From NCBI RefSeq assembly GCF_019393635.1, contig NC_057861.1:543192211-543256210 (forward strand): a stretch of 64,000 nucleotides of DNA, read 5' to 3'. The position numbers and the translations under genes were made by a program. Position 1 is the first letter of the stretch; each line of letters starts with the position of its first letter. The notes under the pieces are model-generated. The model was given only the letters and a program-made list of their open reading frames with translations. It searched no databases and had not been told where the DNA came from. Of the stretch, positions 35,880-47,010 are shown in pieces. This DNA is from Dromiciops gliroides. Lineage: Eukaryota; Chordata; Mammalia; Microbiotheria; Microbiotheriidae.

Positions 35880-36010
35880 ACCTTTTGCATGTGTTGTCTC
35901 CCCATTAGACTATGAGCTCCTTGAGAGTAGGAACTGTCTTGCTTTTTCTATTTGAATCCCCAGCACTTTGCACACAGTAAGTCTTAATAAATGCTTTATT
36001 CATCCATCCA
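35880..36010 (+). mobile_element. LINE-2 3' end
   Basis: TGAGCTCCTTGAGAGTAGG, then CAGCACTTTGCACACAGTAAG, then TTAATAAATGC: the sense L2 terminus. Confidence 0.8.
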
Positions 36011-36480
36011 TTCATTCATGCCCCTACACCACACTGGCTTGTAGAGAATCTCATTTACCAGAAACTAAAGAAAATTATGAAAGGAACTTATTGCCAGGCA
36101 AAGTGAGGTACATAGTGAAAAACTCTGAGGAACACAATGAGACAGAAACACAGGCACTGAGACAGAAACACAAGTGAAGCACATTCTAATGGGGGAGACA
36201 GAGAAATGTGGAAGGGGTTTAGGGAGAGATGCAGACACAAAGAAATACAAAAATAGACACAGATAAGAGTTTACTTTGTAGTTACTGAAAAATAAGGGGA
36301 CTTTTCTGAATATTTTGTTTAGAGGCCCAGAATTTAGAATATGGTAAGGTGCACTGACATATGGTAGACCACTGGTTAAATCATTTGCTAGAATACCATT
36401 CAGTAATTTAACGAGGAAGCCTAAGAGCAAGAAATAAATGTTTCAGTTTGTGTATCTAGTACACTTACTATCAAACAAAT
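36011..36480. other. Unassigned
   Basis: No gene or repeat family recognised. A two-copy tandem unit, TGAGACAGAAACACA, lies near 36140-36174. Confidence 0.4.
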
Positions 36481-36660
36481 AATGATCAGCATGAATGAAT
36501 GAATGATAAAGCATTTATTAAACTCTAGGTTCCAGGCATAGGGATAAGTGCTAAGGTTAAAAATGCAAGAAAACAAGATAGTGCCTACCCTCAAGGAACT
36601 TACTTTTTGACAGTGGGAGTAGGGGTGGGGAGACAATATATAAAGGAAAGCAAAAAATGG
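36481..36660 (-). mobile_element. LINE-2 3' end, reverse
   Basis: AAGCATTTATTAAACTC, then CCCTCAAGGAACTTAC, then a G-rich block with GGGGAGACAATATATAAAGG. Confidence 0.75.
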
Positions 36661-37655
36661 GTGGGAACAGGGGAGGCATCATGGTTAGGAAATGGCCAGG
36701 AAGTGGGAAGTGGTATGGAGACCTAGATATGGCCAAAGCTTACTTATCAGAGCCTGGAGTGGTTCTGGGGTCAAATTTGCATTCTGGCAAATTTGTCAAA
36801 AGTCAAACAACTGCCTGCAACATGTTTAGCCTTTTAGGTTAAAATCAAGCAGGAAGCAGGAGGAATATCTCAACAAGTTTGGACACAAATTCTCCCTTGA
36901 ACCTTGTTACCAAAAAAATGTCTCTCTGGTCCTTCACCCAATTCCTTTCAGCTTCTATCAAGTAAGCCCGGAATTTCAGCGAGGTATGAAAAGACATCAG
37001 TTTCCCTCCCTCCCAAACCACGCTATAGTTAATTACTTTTTATATATTTGTATTTATTCACTTGTCAGATTCCCCATGCCAAGACTACCCCTCCCTTTTT
37101 ACTCCTCTTTTTACTATTAGGAGATACACTGTTTTCCAGAGCTAAGGTCCAGCAAGCAAGCTGTGCCCCTAGCTTGGCATAATAACAATCTTTTTTGATC
37201 ACCCTCTGGATGAACTGTGCTGCAGCAAAATTCCAGAATTGTTTCTACACCAGCCCCAAGTGGTCCCTGAGCTTGGACAAGGACCTGCATGACCCATGTT
37301 CTGGTATTGAAGCCCTGCTATGTATCAAATTTGTCTCACTGTTGCTGTTACCCCTCATTGTCATGCACTACAGATCACTGCATAGCCACTGCTATATGTA
37401 TCAAAGTTTGGCCTCACTAAAGCAGGTGTCCTTCTAGAGGAGGCCCTGGCACATGTGTCTAGTGTACCTTCTCCAACAGAATAAAGAAAGCTTTTTGTTT
37501 ATGACCCCTGTAGATCTTTGGTTTTATTTCTTAGAGTTAACTAAGGTTATGATAACCTGTGTGAAATCTGGTATTTTCAGAACTAAAAGTGGTTGCATAG
37601 ACTCTGTGACTCTTTGGTCATTTATTTTTCATATTTGAAACACTTTATAATCATG
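36661..37655 (+). other. Unidentified 1-kb segment ending near an AATAAA
   Basis: Less AT-rich than its surroundings, with short open frames (80 codons at 37195-37437) that match nothing I know. AATAAAG occurs near 37480. It could be an old LTR, a retrocopy or unique sequence, and I cannot decide between them. Confidence 0.35.
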
Positions 37656-37910
37656 CTATATAACTTGTATGTATGTATTCATTTCTCCCATTAGAATGCA
37701 GACTCATATTTCTTTTCCTTCCTTCCTTCCTTCCTTCCTTCCTCCTCCTTCCTTAATTTCTTTTCGGAACATGGCTAATACAGAAAATTGTTTTGTATGT
37801 CTAGACATATTTGTAATTAATTTTATGTTTTCTTGCTTCCTCAAGGAAGCAAGGGGAAAGAAGGAATGAGGGAGAGAATTTGGAACTTAAAACTGAATTT
37901 TAAAAAACCA
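37656..37910 (+). mobile_element. LINE-1 3' end with (TTCC)n
   Basis: Contains CATGGCTAATACAGAAAATTG and the terminal GAGAGAATTTGGAACTTAAAA. It is preceded by a (TTCC)n tract at 37711-37755. Confidence 0.7.
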
Positions 37911-38014
37911 TACAAGCTCATAGGGAGTAGATACTGTTTCATTCTTACTATTTGTGCCGCCTAGCAGAGAGACTGCTTAATGTTTGATTCATTTTGTTCA
38001 AAAAATGATTTCTT

Positions 38015-38272
38015 TTTGTTATTGTTGTTCAGTCATTTCAGGAGTATCCAATTCTTCATGACCTCATTTTGGACTTTCTTGGCAGAGATACAAGAGTAGT
38101 TTGCCATTTCCTTCTCCAGCTCATTTTACAGGTGAAGAAACTGAAGCAAACAGGGTTAAGTGACTTGCCCAGGTCACACAGCTAGTAAGAAGCCATATTT
38201 GAACTCAGGAAGGTCAGTTTTTCTGACTCTGGGCCCAACACTCTCTCCACTGTGCAATGTAGCTGCCCCAGT
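38015..38272 (-). mobile_element. CORE-SINE with RTE/BovB-like tail, reverse
   Basis: From TTGTTGTTCAGTCATTTCAG (reversed BovB-like tail) through GTTTGCCATTTCCTTCTCC to the head GTAGCTGCCCC. Confidence 0.88.
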
Positions 38273-38339
38273 TTCTTTTTAAAAATTATTTTAATAAGAA
38301 TAATGGTATCCATATTGGGGGAAAAGAGAATGATGAAAA

Positions 38340-38775
38340 AACAAACACCAAAAATCAATGAGCCCAGTTAGCTCAGTATGGATTCTACCTCTACAATATC
38401 TCTTACATCCATCCCCTTCTCTCTACTCACAGCCACAACCCTAGTTTGGACTCTCATTACCTCTTGTATACTACTACTGCAATGACTTCCTAATTAGTAT
38501 TTGTACTTTTAATCTTTCCTCTCTCCAATGTGTACTCCATAGGATATGTGGCCAAATTAACATTCCCAAAACACAAGTCTGCCTATATCATTCCCCTGCT
38601 CAAAAAATCTTCAGCAGCTTCTGATTTTTGTTTCTAGAATAAAATAAGAACCCTTCACAATCTGGCTCCCCATCTACCTTCTCAGCCTTATTCCATACTA
38701 TTGCCTTTCATGCCCTTAATCTCTTACCAAACTGGGATACTAGCTATTGCCCAAACTTACATTTCATCTCGATTA
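38340..38775 (+). mobile_element. LINE-2 (sense), ORF2 3' region
   Basis: Phrases TGCCTATATCATTCCCCTGC and AATCTGGCTCCCCATCTACC are typical of the sense L2 ORF2 C-terminal region. Confidence 0.75.
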
Positions 38776-39022
38776 AGGGTCTTCTCCCATTAATCAAGCA
38801 AGCAGACAACATTTATTAAGCACCTACTGTGTGCCAAGTATTCTCCTAAGTGCTCGGAATGCAAAAAGAGGCAAAAGACAGTCCCTATCCTTAAGTACTT
38901 CACAATTAAATTGAGACAATATGCAAACATGTACAAACAAGCTATATAAATGATAAATTGGAAATAATTAAGAGAGGGAAGGCAAGGCACTAAAATTAAG
39001 AGGGGTTGGGAAAGGCTTTCTG

Positions 39023-39363
39023 ACTGAACTCTGATTCTCAGCATACCTGTGCCCCTCCCCCACTGGGCCACCACCACTCGATTCAGCCCACTGGCTCAGA
39101 CCCAGGGCGCTCTGCACCAACTCCAGCAGAGATTGGTTCCACTTTACCCTGGCCTACCGCCGAACCCCCTCACCAGTCTGCAATCAGAGCCTCAGAAGCT
39201 GCTGGCGCTGAAGAATCTGAGGCACTCTGGAAGCACTGTCTGTTCCTGGCTGGGTCCAGACTGCGCACTGAGCTGTTCAGCCTGATCAGTAGGTGATCAC
39301 AATTGCCCTCTTTTGCTGAAAAATAGTCTCACTCAGTTCTTATGTGCATTAGGCTGCTCTGGG

Positions 39364-39414
<51 letters not shown>

Positions 39415-39500
39415 TTTAAACCGCATTATTTGGGAGTGAGTGGATGGGTTTATCTGGAACTTGTGGGAGTCACAGCCTCTCCTCCACCATCTTGGCTCCC
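39023..39500 (-). mobile_element. LINE-1 5'-UTR-only insertion, reverse, no tail
   Basis: On the minus strand it starts GGGAGCCAAGATGGTGGAGG, a LINE-1 5' terminus, and stops 478 bp later within the 5' UTR. A direct repeat GGRAAGGCTTTCTG (39009-39022 and about 39502-39515) marks a TSD in L2. No poly-A is present. A (GT)n run lies at 39367-39410. Confidence 0.75.
39367..39410 (+). repeat. (GT)n microsatellite
   Basis: About 22 uninterrupted GT units followed by T7. Confidence 0.97.
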
Positions 39501-40461
39501 GGGGAAGGCTTTCTGTAAAAGATGAGATTGTAATGGGGACTCAGAGGAAGCCAGGGAAGTCAGTAGGCAGAATTGAAGAGGAAGAGCATTCCAGGCTTGG
39601 AGGACAGCCAGAGAAAATGCCTGGAGCTGAGATATGGGCAGTATCTTGTTTGTGGAAGACCCAGAAGGGCAGTGCCATTGTATTAAAAGAGTACATGTCG
39701 CAAGATGGCAGAGGAAAGACATTAAGCTCACAGGGCTCCTGATACAATAACCCCAAAAATAGCAATAAAAGAACCCTTGGGGCAGAAAAACACACAAAAA
39801 TACGGGCTGAGAGTTTTCTCCAGCTATAGATAGATTTCAGGGGGCCGTGCTGGGCCACAAATAAAGCCTAACCCCACAATCGGGCCGACACACCAGACAA
39901 CCGCAAGAGGAATTTGTCCCAGTGCCTCTGAATTGGCTACAGCACTGGCATCTTCTGGAACCGAGAGCGTGGTTGGACTGAACAGCTGGCCTGGGGTAGG
40001 TAAGTGCAGGGGTACCAGTGGATTGGTGGAAGGATTCGACTGTCCCACCCCAGTGGGCAACCAGGAAGAAATCCTGAGTGGTGGGAGACCCAGGTGGGGG
40101 AGGGGAGCAGTCTCATCGGAAGCTGAGAACCACACCACAGAAAGCTTTGCTGGTTGGCTGCTTAATAAGTAGGCCTGAGGTTATCTCCGGACCTGAGAAC
40201 AGGCCAGGTGAGATTAAAACCTGCCCCCCCCCCCCAACCCAAAATACCTGGGACCCTCTGAAGCTAAGAACAGGAGTGGAGCTGAGAAGCAGCCCCACCC
40301 CCACCCCCTAGTGGAGAGTTTAAAATCAAGTGAAAGCGAGGCCAGGCAGGCTGAGAAGAAGCCCAACCATCCCCCAGGCCTCGCTGTAGCTTGAACAGTG
40401 TGTCCTGGAAGCAGAACCACACTTAAAGAAGGAGTTAAAAGCCAAGAAATAGTAAGCCAGG

Positions 40462-41453
40462 ATGAGCAGGCAGAGAAAGCAGAAGATCATCGAAAACTTC
40501 TTTGGGGGAAAGGTAGACCACAATACAACCTCAGAAGAAGAAGATAATAACAGGGTCAAGCTCCAACATCCAAAGCTTCCAAGAAAAATATGAACTGGTC
40601 TCAGGCCATGGAAGCTCTCAAAAGGGACTTTGAAGAGAAAGTAGGAGAAATAGAAAGAAGATGTAGAGAAAAGGAGGAAAGAATGGAAAGGGAAATGAGA
40701 GCGATGCAGGAGAGTCATGAGAAAAAAGTCAACAGTTTGAAAAGCCAAATGGAAAAGGAGATTAAAAAACTGTCTGATGAAAATAACTGCCTAAGAATTA
40801 GGATTGAACAGATGGAAGCTAGTGACCTTATGAGAAACCAAGACACAGTAAAGCAAATCCAATTGAATGAAAAAATAGAGGGCAGTGTGAAATATCTTCT
40901 TGGAAAAACAGCTGACCTAGAAAATAAATCTAGGAGAGAGAATTTGAAAATCATTGGACTACCTGAAAACCATGACCAAAACAAAAGCTTAGACAGCATC
41001 CTCCAAGAGACTGTGAGGGAAAATTGCCCTGATATTCTAGAAGCAGAAGCTAAAATAGAAATTGAAATAATCCACCAATCACCTCCTGAAAGAGATCCCA
41101 AAAGGAAAACCTCCAGGAATATTATAGCCAAATTCCAGAACTCCCAGGTCAAGGAGAAAATACTGCAAGCAGCTAGAAAAAAGGAATTCAAATACTGTGG
41201 AGCTCCAATAAGGATAAAGCAAGATCTAGCAGCTTCTACATTAAAGGACCGAAGGGCATGGAATATGATATTCCAGAGGGCAAAGGAACTGGGACTTCAG
41301 CCAAAAATCACATACCCAGAAAAACTGAATATAATTTTTCAGAAGCAAAAATGGGATTTCAATGAGAAAGAGGTCTTTCAAGCATTTGTGATGAGAAGAC
41401 CTGAACTGAATAGAAAATTTGACTTCCAAATACAAGATCCTGGAGAAGCATAA
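40462..41453 (+). pseudogene. HAL1/LINE-1 ORF1 protein, one frameshift from intact
   Basis: RNA-binding ORF1 protein of a LINE-1-type element. The ATG at 40462 gives MSRQRKQKIIENFFGGKV and 33 codons. One A is missing near 40558-40560, after which the frame APTSKASKKN joins a 287-codon frame that is open from ATG 40590 to TAA at 41451-41453. Total would be about 330 aa. Residues 1-115 of the long frame are a charged coiled coil. Residues 117-205 form the RRM-like domain (ENLKIIGLPE). Residues 206-265 form the C-terminal domain (GAPIRIKQDLAASTLKDRRAW, abridged to the core IRIKQDLAAS). ORF1p trimers coat the LINE RNA in the cytoplasm. A single break in 330 codons points to a young insertion. Confidence 0.9.
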
Positions 41454-41567
41454 AAAGGTAAACAGGAAAAAGACTTCATGAGGGATATTAAAAGATCAAA
41501 CTGTTTACATTCCTACATGGGAAGATAATACTTTGAAATCATAAGAACTATCTCAATAAGAAATTCA

Positions 41568-41703
41568 GGGGCAGCTGGGTGGTGCAGTGGATGGAGCACC
41601 GGACCTGGACTCAGGAGAAACTGAGTTCAAGTGTGACCTCAGACACTTGACAATTAATAGCTGTGTGACCCTGGGCAAGTTGCTTGGCCCCAGTTGCCTC
41701 ACC

Positions 41704-41740
<37 letters not shown>
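41568..41740 (+). mobile_element. CORE-SINE (WSINE1-like)
   Basis: Inside the HAL1-type element, after ORF1. TSD is probably AAGAAATTCA. The tail is (CAAAA)n. Confidence 0.9.
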
Positions 41741-41742
<2 letters not shown>

Positions 41743-41849
41743 CTTCACAAGAAATTCACAGAAGACAGGGCTGAACTGAATATGAAGGGATGATATCTGT
41801 AAAGCATTTATGTTTTGTTCTTTGTAGGTCATACGGGGAGGGGTGTCTT

Positions 41850-41930
41850 ATGTCTGGGACTGGATTTGAGCTTGGGGGGCCTCCTGGGTCCAGGGCTAGT
41901 GCTTTGTCCACTGTGCCACCTAGCTAATCC
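41850..41930 (-). mobile_element. CORE-SINE scrap, reverse
   Basis: Only the 5' half remains (GGCCTCCTGGGTCCAGGGC, then CCACTGTGCCACCTAGCT). Confidence 0.75.
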
Positions 41931-44679
41931 ATGATGACATCATTAAAATAGGGTTGAGATGTAGGAGGAATAAACTGGGGGAGGGAGAAGGAGAGAGTTG
42001 GTCTGGGGAGAGGTATTTCACATGAAGGAAACAAGAAGAAAGCTTATGGAGGAGAGTAGATGAGGGGGAAGGAGTTGGGGAGTGAGTGAACCTTAATATC
42101 ATCAGAATTGGCTCAAAGAAGGACTAACATACATACTCAAGTAGGTATAGTAATATACTTTTTTCCCTGGGGGGGAGAAAAGGGGTGAGGAGATGGGAAG
42201 GAGGAAAGGGCAGATTGGGGGAGAGAGCAGTAAAAAGCAAAACACTTTCAAGGAAGATGAAGATGTTCTGCATTACTGCACCAGTATGACATATTGAATT
42301 GCTTGATCTCATAGGGAGGGTTGAGGAGGGAGGGAGGAAGAAAAAATTTAGAACACAGAATTAGCTCAGGGACCCTGATCTCATTGGAGTAGACTCATGG
42401 AGGGAATAGCTTTCATACCCAATTGGGAGGAGCAATCTATTTAACCCTGCAGGAAAATAGGAGGGGAAGAGGACAAGGAAGGAAGGGTGAAAAAAGGGAG
42501 TGCAAAGCGAGGGGGAGGATAGTCAGAAGTAAGGCACCTCTGAGGAGAAATAGGTAAAAAGAAGATAGAGTAAAGTCATGGGAAGGGAGTGGGATGGAGG
42601 AAAATAGTTATGATGATTGATTGTAATGGCAAAATGTATGGTACCTACTTTGCTGGGCTTTTGTGAAGAAGATTCTCTCTCAAGCTTAAGGTACTATACA
42701 GAGGTTGTGATGAATAGGATGCTATCGGGAAAACCTGGAGAGAGCTACATGAGCTGAAGCAGAGTGAAATGTACTGTATACAAAATAACAGCAATAGTCG
42801 GGGATGAAGAGTACATGTCTGAGAATAAAATATAAGAAGAATGGAAAGATAGGAGGAAGCTAGACTGTAAAAACAGAACATTTTATACTTGATTCTGGAG
42901 ACACTAGGAGGGCCATTTAACTTTTTTAAGTGGGAGGAGTGTGTATGTGACATAATTGGGACCTATCATTTTGGTGGCTGAATGGAGGAGGATGGATTGG
43001 AGTGAGAAGAGACTTAAGGTAGACCCACTATCAGGCTACTGCAATAGTCCAGGCACGAGGTGATGAGGACCTACACTAAAGGGGAGTTAGTGTTAGAGGA
43101 AGAAAGGAGGCATATACAAGAGATGCTGCAAAGGTGAAATCAACAAATTGAATATGTGGCAGGAAGGGGTGTAAGAGATAGTGAGGAGTCAAGGATGACT
43201 CCTAGGCTGCCCTAGGTTTTGAGCCTGAGGGATTCAGAGGATGGTGTTGCCCTCTTTAATAACAGAGAAGGAAGGGGCAGGGTAGGTTTTAGGGGGAAAG
43301 ATAATAAGTTCTGTTTTGGACATGTGTTTAAGATGTCTGAAAGATAGCTGGAGATGTGAGACTGGTAGTCAGCAGAGATTGGGGCAGGATAGGCAGATTT
43401 GAGAATCATCAACATAGAGTTGGTAATTAATCCATGGAAGCTGATGAGATCACTAAGTAAAAAAGTAGAGATGGAGAACAGAAGAGGGCCCAGCACAGAA
43501 CCCTGAGGGACACCTACAGTTAGAAGGTTTGATCTGGATGAGGAGCCAACAAATGAAACAGAGAAGGAGTGATCAGATAGGTAGGAGGAGAACCAGGAGA
43601 AAGTGGTGCCCAAAAACCTACAGAAAAGAGAGTATCAAGGAGGAAAGAGTGATCAACAGTGCCAAAAGCTGCAGAGGTGTCCAGGAGAATGAGAATTGAG
43701 AAAAGAAAGGTCTTTGGATTTGGCAATTAAGACATCACTTACAATTTTGGAGTGACCAGTTTCAGAGGAATGATAAAGCCAGAAGCTAGATTGTAAGGGG
43801 TTAAGGAAGGAGTGAGAAGAGAAAAGGTAGACACCTTTTGTAGATGGATCTTTCGAGGAATTTATCTACAAAGGGCAGAAGAGGTATAGGATGAAAGTTA
43901 GCAGAGATGGAAGGATCATCTGGATCCTTTTCAGGCTAATGGAAACATGGTTATATTTGTAGGCAGTAGGGAATGAGCCAGTAGAGAAATAAAAACTGAA
44001 AATAAGTGATAGTGTGGGGATGACAGAGAGAAAATCTGTTAGAAGAGAGAAGATGGAATGGGATCATTTGAACAAGGGGTTAGCCTTGATAAGGACTAAG
44101 GCCACTTTATTATGTGAGACAGAAATGGAGAAGATAGTGGCAGAAGGCACCTGATTGATAGGAGATGAGAAAGATGAGAGAATAGGGAGCTCATGGATAT
44201 GGCCTTCATTTTTTTTCTGTAAAATATGAGGCAAAGTTCAAAGCTGAGAGAGTGGGGGCAAGGAGAACCATGGAGGTTTGGGAAGGGATGAAAAGATTTG
44301 GAAGAGTCACTGTGGAGACTGAGATAGCAAGTTGATAAAGGAAGTAAAATGAGTGCCTAGCAGCAGTGTAACATAAATTTGTAGTGGACCCAATCAGAAC
44401 TGTTCTATGACTTTTCTCCGCCTTCATCTGGCAGCATGTATATAGGAGAGAAGACATCAAAAAGTTGGAGTGATCCAAAGCTGTGGCTCGGCTGAGTGTA
44501 ACTGGTGAAATGAGATTCAAGAGGACAGTGTAGAGTTGGATTGGTTCACCAAGGGGTCAAGATGGGGAAAATAAGAGAGAATAGGTAGGGCAGGGGAGAT
44601 AGCCTGGGAGAGAATTAAAGGTCACAGTAGAGATAGGTTTTTTAAGGGAAGGCAGAAGTAGAGGTGAAAAGCCAACAGA

Positions 44680-44845
44680 TTATGGCCCAAATTCACTCCC
44701 TCTTCACTTCAATGATTTAGAATCATTCATTAGCTTCCTTTAAGGTTTAACTCAGGAGCAATATCCTCCATGAAATCTTCCCTGATCTCCAAAGTTACAT
44801 GCTTTCTCACTGCTCAAAGTATTTACTGCTTAGGTATTTACTTGT
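44680..44845 (+). mobile_element. LINE-2 (sense) fragment between antisense L2 pieces
   Basis: Contains TTTAACTCAGGAGCAATATC and ATGAAATCTTCCCTGATC, sense L2 3' phrases. It is flanked on both sides by antisense L2. Confidence 0.7.
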
Positions 44846-45577
44846 CAGATTCCCCTCAGTATGGTCCCTATCCTTAAGGAATTCACATTCTAATGGGGGA
44901 GACAACACAAAAACAACCACGTACATACAAATCATCTCCAGTGTAAAGGGGAGATACCTCAGAAGGAAGACACTAGCAGTGGTGGGGACAAGGAAAAAGA
45001 CTTTCAGAAGGTGGGACTTGAGCTGAGTGTTGAAGGAAAGCCAGGAAACAGAGCCAAAAAGGAAAAACATTCCAGAAATGGGAAGCAGCCAGTGAAAGGC
45101 ATGGAGTAAGGAGATAAAGTGTCATGTGTGACAAACAGCAAGAAGGCCAGCATTGCTGGATTGTAGAGTAAGTTGACAGTAATAAAGTGTAAAAAGACTG
45201 GAAGGATAAGAAGGGACCAGGTTATAAAGGGTTTTAAAAACCAAATAGAAGATTTTATATTTGATCCTAGAGGAATAAGAGAGCCACTGGGTTTTATAGA
45301 GTAAAGAGGTGATCCAGTCAAACTTGTGATTTAGGAATATAACTTTGGCAGCTTAGTGGAGGATGGACTGATGTGGGGAGAAACTTGGGGCAATAATCCA
45401 GGTGAGGCTATGAGGGTCTGTACCAGGGTTATGCCTGTGTGAATGAAAAGGACATATAGGAGAGGTTTTCAAAGGACTTGGCAACTTGGATAATGGGAGA
45501 GGGAAAGGAGGGGAGACTGAGAAGTAAAAGTGACCCTTAAATTGGGATCCTGGGTGATTGCGAAGATGGTAATACTT

Positions 45578-45722
45578 TTTTTTTTTTTTGCAGGACAATG
45601 AGGGTTAAGTGCTTGCCCAGGGTCACATAGCTAGTAAGTGTCAAGTGTCTGAGGCCAGATTTGAACTCAGGTCTTCCTAAATCCAGGGCTAGTGCTTTAT
45701 CCACTGTACCACCTAGCTGCCC
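45578..45722 (-). mobile_element. CORE-SINE (WSINE1-like), stacked pair, left member
   Basis: Preceded by GATGGTAATACT. Its right edge is followed by the same site, TGATGGTAACACTCTT, so both members used one target. Confidence 0.92.
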
Positions 45723-45737
45723 TGATGGTAACACTCT

Positions 45738-45890
45738 TTTTTTTTGTTGTTTTTGTTTTTGTGGGGCAATGGGGGTTAAGTGACTTGCCCAGGGTCGCAC
45801 AGCTAGTAAGTGTCAAGTGTCTGTTTTGAACTCAGGTCCTCCTGAATCCAGGGCCAGTGCTTTATCCACTGAGCACCTAGCTTCCCCCGG
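45738..45890 (-). mobile_element. CORE-SINE (WSINE1-like), stacked pair, right member
   Basis: Followed, after a 25-C run, by the third copy of ATGGTAACACTCTT (about 45928). A short block of the core is missing near 45822. Confidence 0.92.
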
Positions 45891-45896
45891 ACACCA

Positions 45897-45921
45897 CCCC
45901 CCCCCCCCCCCCCCCCCCCCC
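45897..45921 (+). repeat. Poly-C tract (25 bp)
   Basis: Sits at the 5' (head) side of the reverse SINE, where a G run would stand on the SINE strand. Confidence 0.97.
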
Positions 45922-46033
45922 GGCCCCATGGTAACACTCTTAACAGTGATAGGGAAGTCTGGAAAGGGAAAAGGTTTCTGGGGAAAGATAATGAATTCAG
46001 TCTTGGACATGTTAAGTTTAAGATATCTATGTG

Positions 46034-46170
46034 CTATCAAGTTTGGGACATCCAATAAGGAGTTAGTGATTGAAGTCTGGAGGTTGAGAGAGAAGTTAGG
46101 GCTGGATAAATTATATGAGAATCATCTGTATAAAGATAACTGAATCCACGGGAGCTGATAAAATCAACAT
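46034..46170 (-). repeat. Source arm of a 137-bp inverted L2 duplication
   Basis: Part of the antisense L2. Its reverse complement matches 47386-47680 (SINE removed) with 6 mismatches in 137 bp by my hand alignment. Confidence 0.9.
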
Positions 46171-46814
46171 GTAAGATACTATAGAGGGAGAAGAGATTCC
46201 AGGATAAGCTTTGGGTGGTGGGTGTGACTCAAATGTAGATCCAGCAAATAAGATTGAGAAAGAAAGGTCAAACAAGTAAGAGAACTAGAAGAGAAAAGTG
46301 TCATGGAAACCTAAAGAGATTATATCAAGAAGAGAGTGATAGACAGTATTAAAGGTTGCAGAGAGGGCAAAAGAACATGAAGACTAAGAAAATGCCATAA
46401 TATATTTGGACATTTGGAAAGGGCTGTTTGGAACTTTGGAAAGAAGATATTGAGCTGAGCGACTAGTTGGAAACCAGATTGTAGAGGGCGTAGAAAAGAG
46501 AGAAGAGGAAAATGGAGGCATGAGAGGCTACATAGTCTTCTCAAGGAATTTAGTCCTGAAAGGAAGGAGAGATATCAGACAATAGGTAGCAAGAATGGTC
46601 AGATTCAGACAGGGTTTTTTAAAGGACAGGAGAAACATGAACATTTTTGTACGTGGCATAGAAGCAGGTAATAAACTGGGGAAGACTGAAGATTATTGAG
46701 AAAGTGATAATTATGGAAAGGGCAATCTGCTGGAGAAGATGAGATTGAATGTGATCAAAGATACACATAGTAGTAGAGTTTGCTTTGGAAGAGAGGGGCT
46801 ACCTCCTCAAGGTA

Positions 46815-47010
46815 GCAGCTAGGTGGCACAATGAATAGAATTCTGGCCCTGGAGTCCTGGGCACCAGAGCTCAAATCCGACTTCAGACACAAGCCTCAGA
46901 TTCCTCATCTGTAAAATGAGCTGGAGAAGGAAATGACAAACCACTCCAGTGTCTCTGCCAAGAAAATCCCCAATGGGGTCATGAAGAGTAGGACTAGTCA
47001 ACTAAACAAC
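46815..47010 (+). mobile_element. CORE-SINE with RTE/BovB-like tail
   Basis: Tail GGGGTCATGAAGAGTAGGAC then AACTAAACAACAACAAC. TSD GGCTACCTCYTCAAG on both sides. Confidence 0.9.

Larger units (their letters stand above)
39700..42806 (+). mobile_element. HAL1-type element (LINE-1 ORF1 without ORF2)
   Basis: Starts at the LINE-1-type 5' terminus GCAAGATGGCAGAGG. It has a 5' UTR to 40461, ORF1 at 40462-41453, a purine-rich spacer and 3'-UTR blocks, but no ORF2. A 13-bp TSD AAGAGTACATGTC flanks it (39687-39699, 42807-42819) with a TT/AAAA-like target. Within the 3' part, 42290-42360 resembles a 3' terminus and 42363 restarts at AGCTCAGGGACC, so the 3' half may be composite. It lacks the last roughly 400 bp seen in the copy at 4406-5264, and a poly-A tail. 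A SINE entered at 41568, and a reverse SINE scrap lies at 41850-41930. Confidence 0.85.
38785..44670 (-). mobile_element. LINE-2 (antisense) split by two LINE-1-type insertions
   Basis: One L2 in three pieces: 38785-39022 (3' end first), 39501-39699, and 42807-44670. The pieces join seamlessly when the inserts are removed. On the minus strand 43726-43212 keeps an RT relic with [20 protein letters not shown] and [20 protein letters not shown]. There is no full open frame. Confidence 0.9.

Noticed and set aside
40715-41191. 158-codon frame on the minus strand
   Set aside because: Exact antisense shadow of the HAL1/LINE-1 ORF1 coiled-coil region.
43212-43613. 133-codon minus-strand frame as a possible host gene
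   Set aside because: Same L2 RT relic ([14 protein letters not shown]) within antisense L2.
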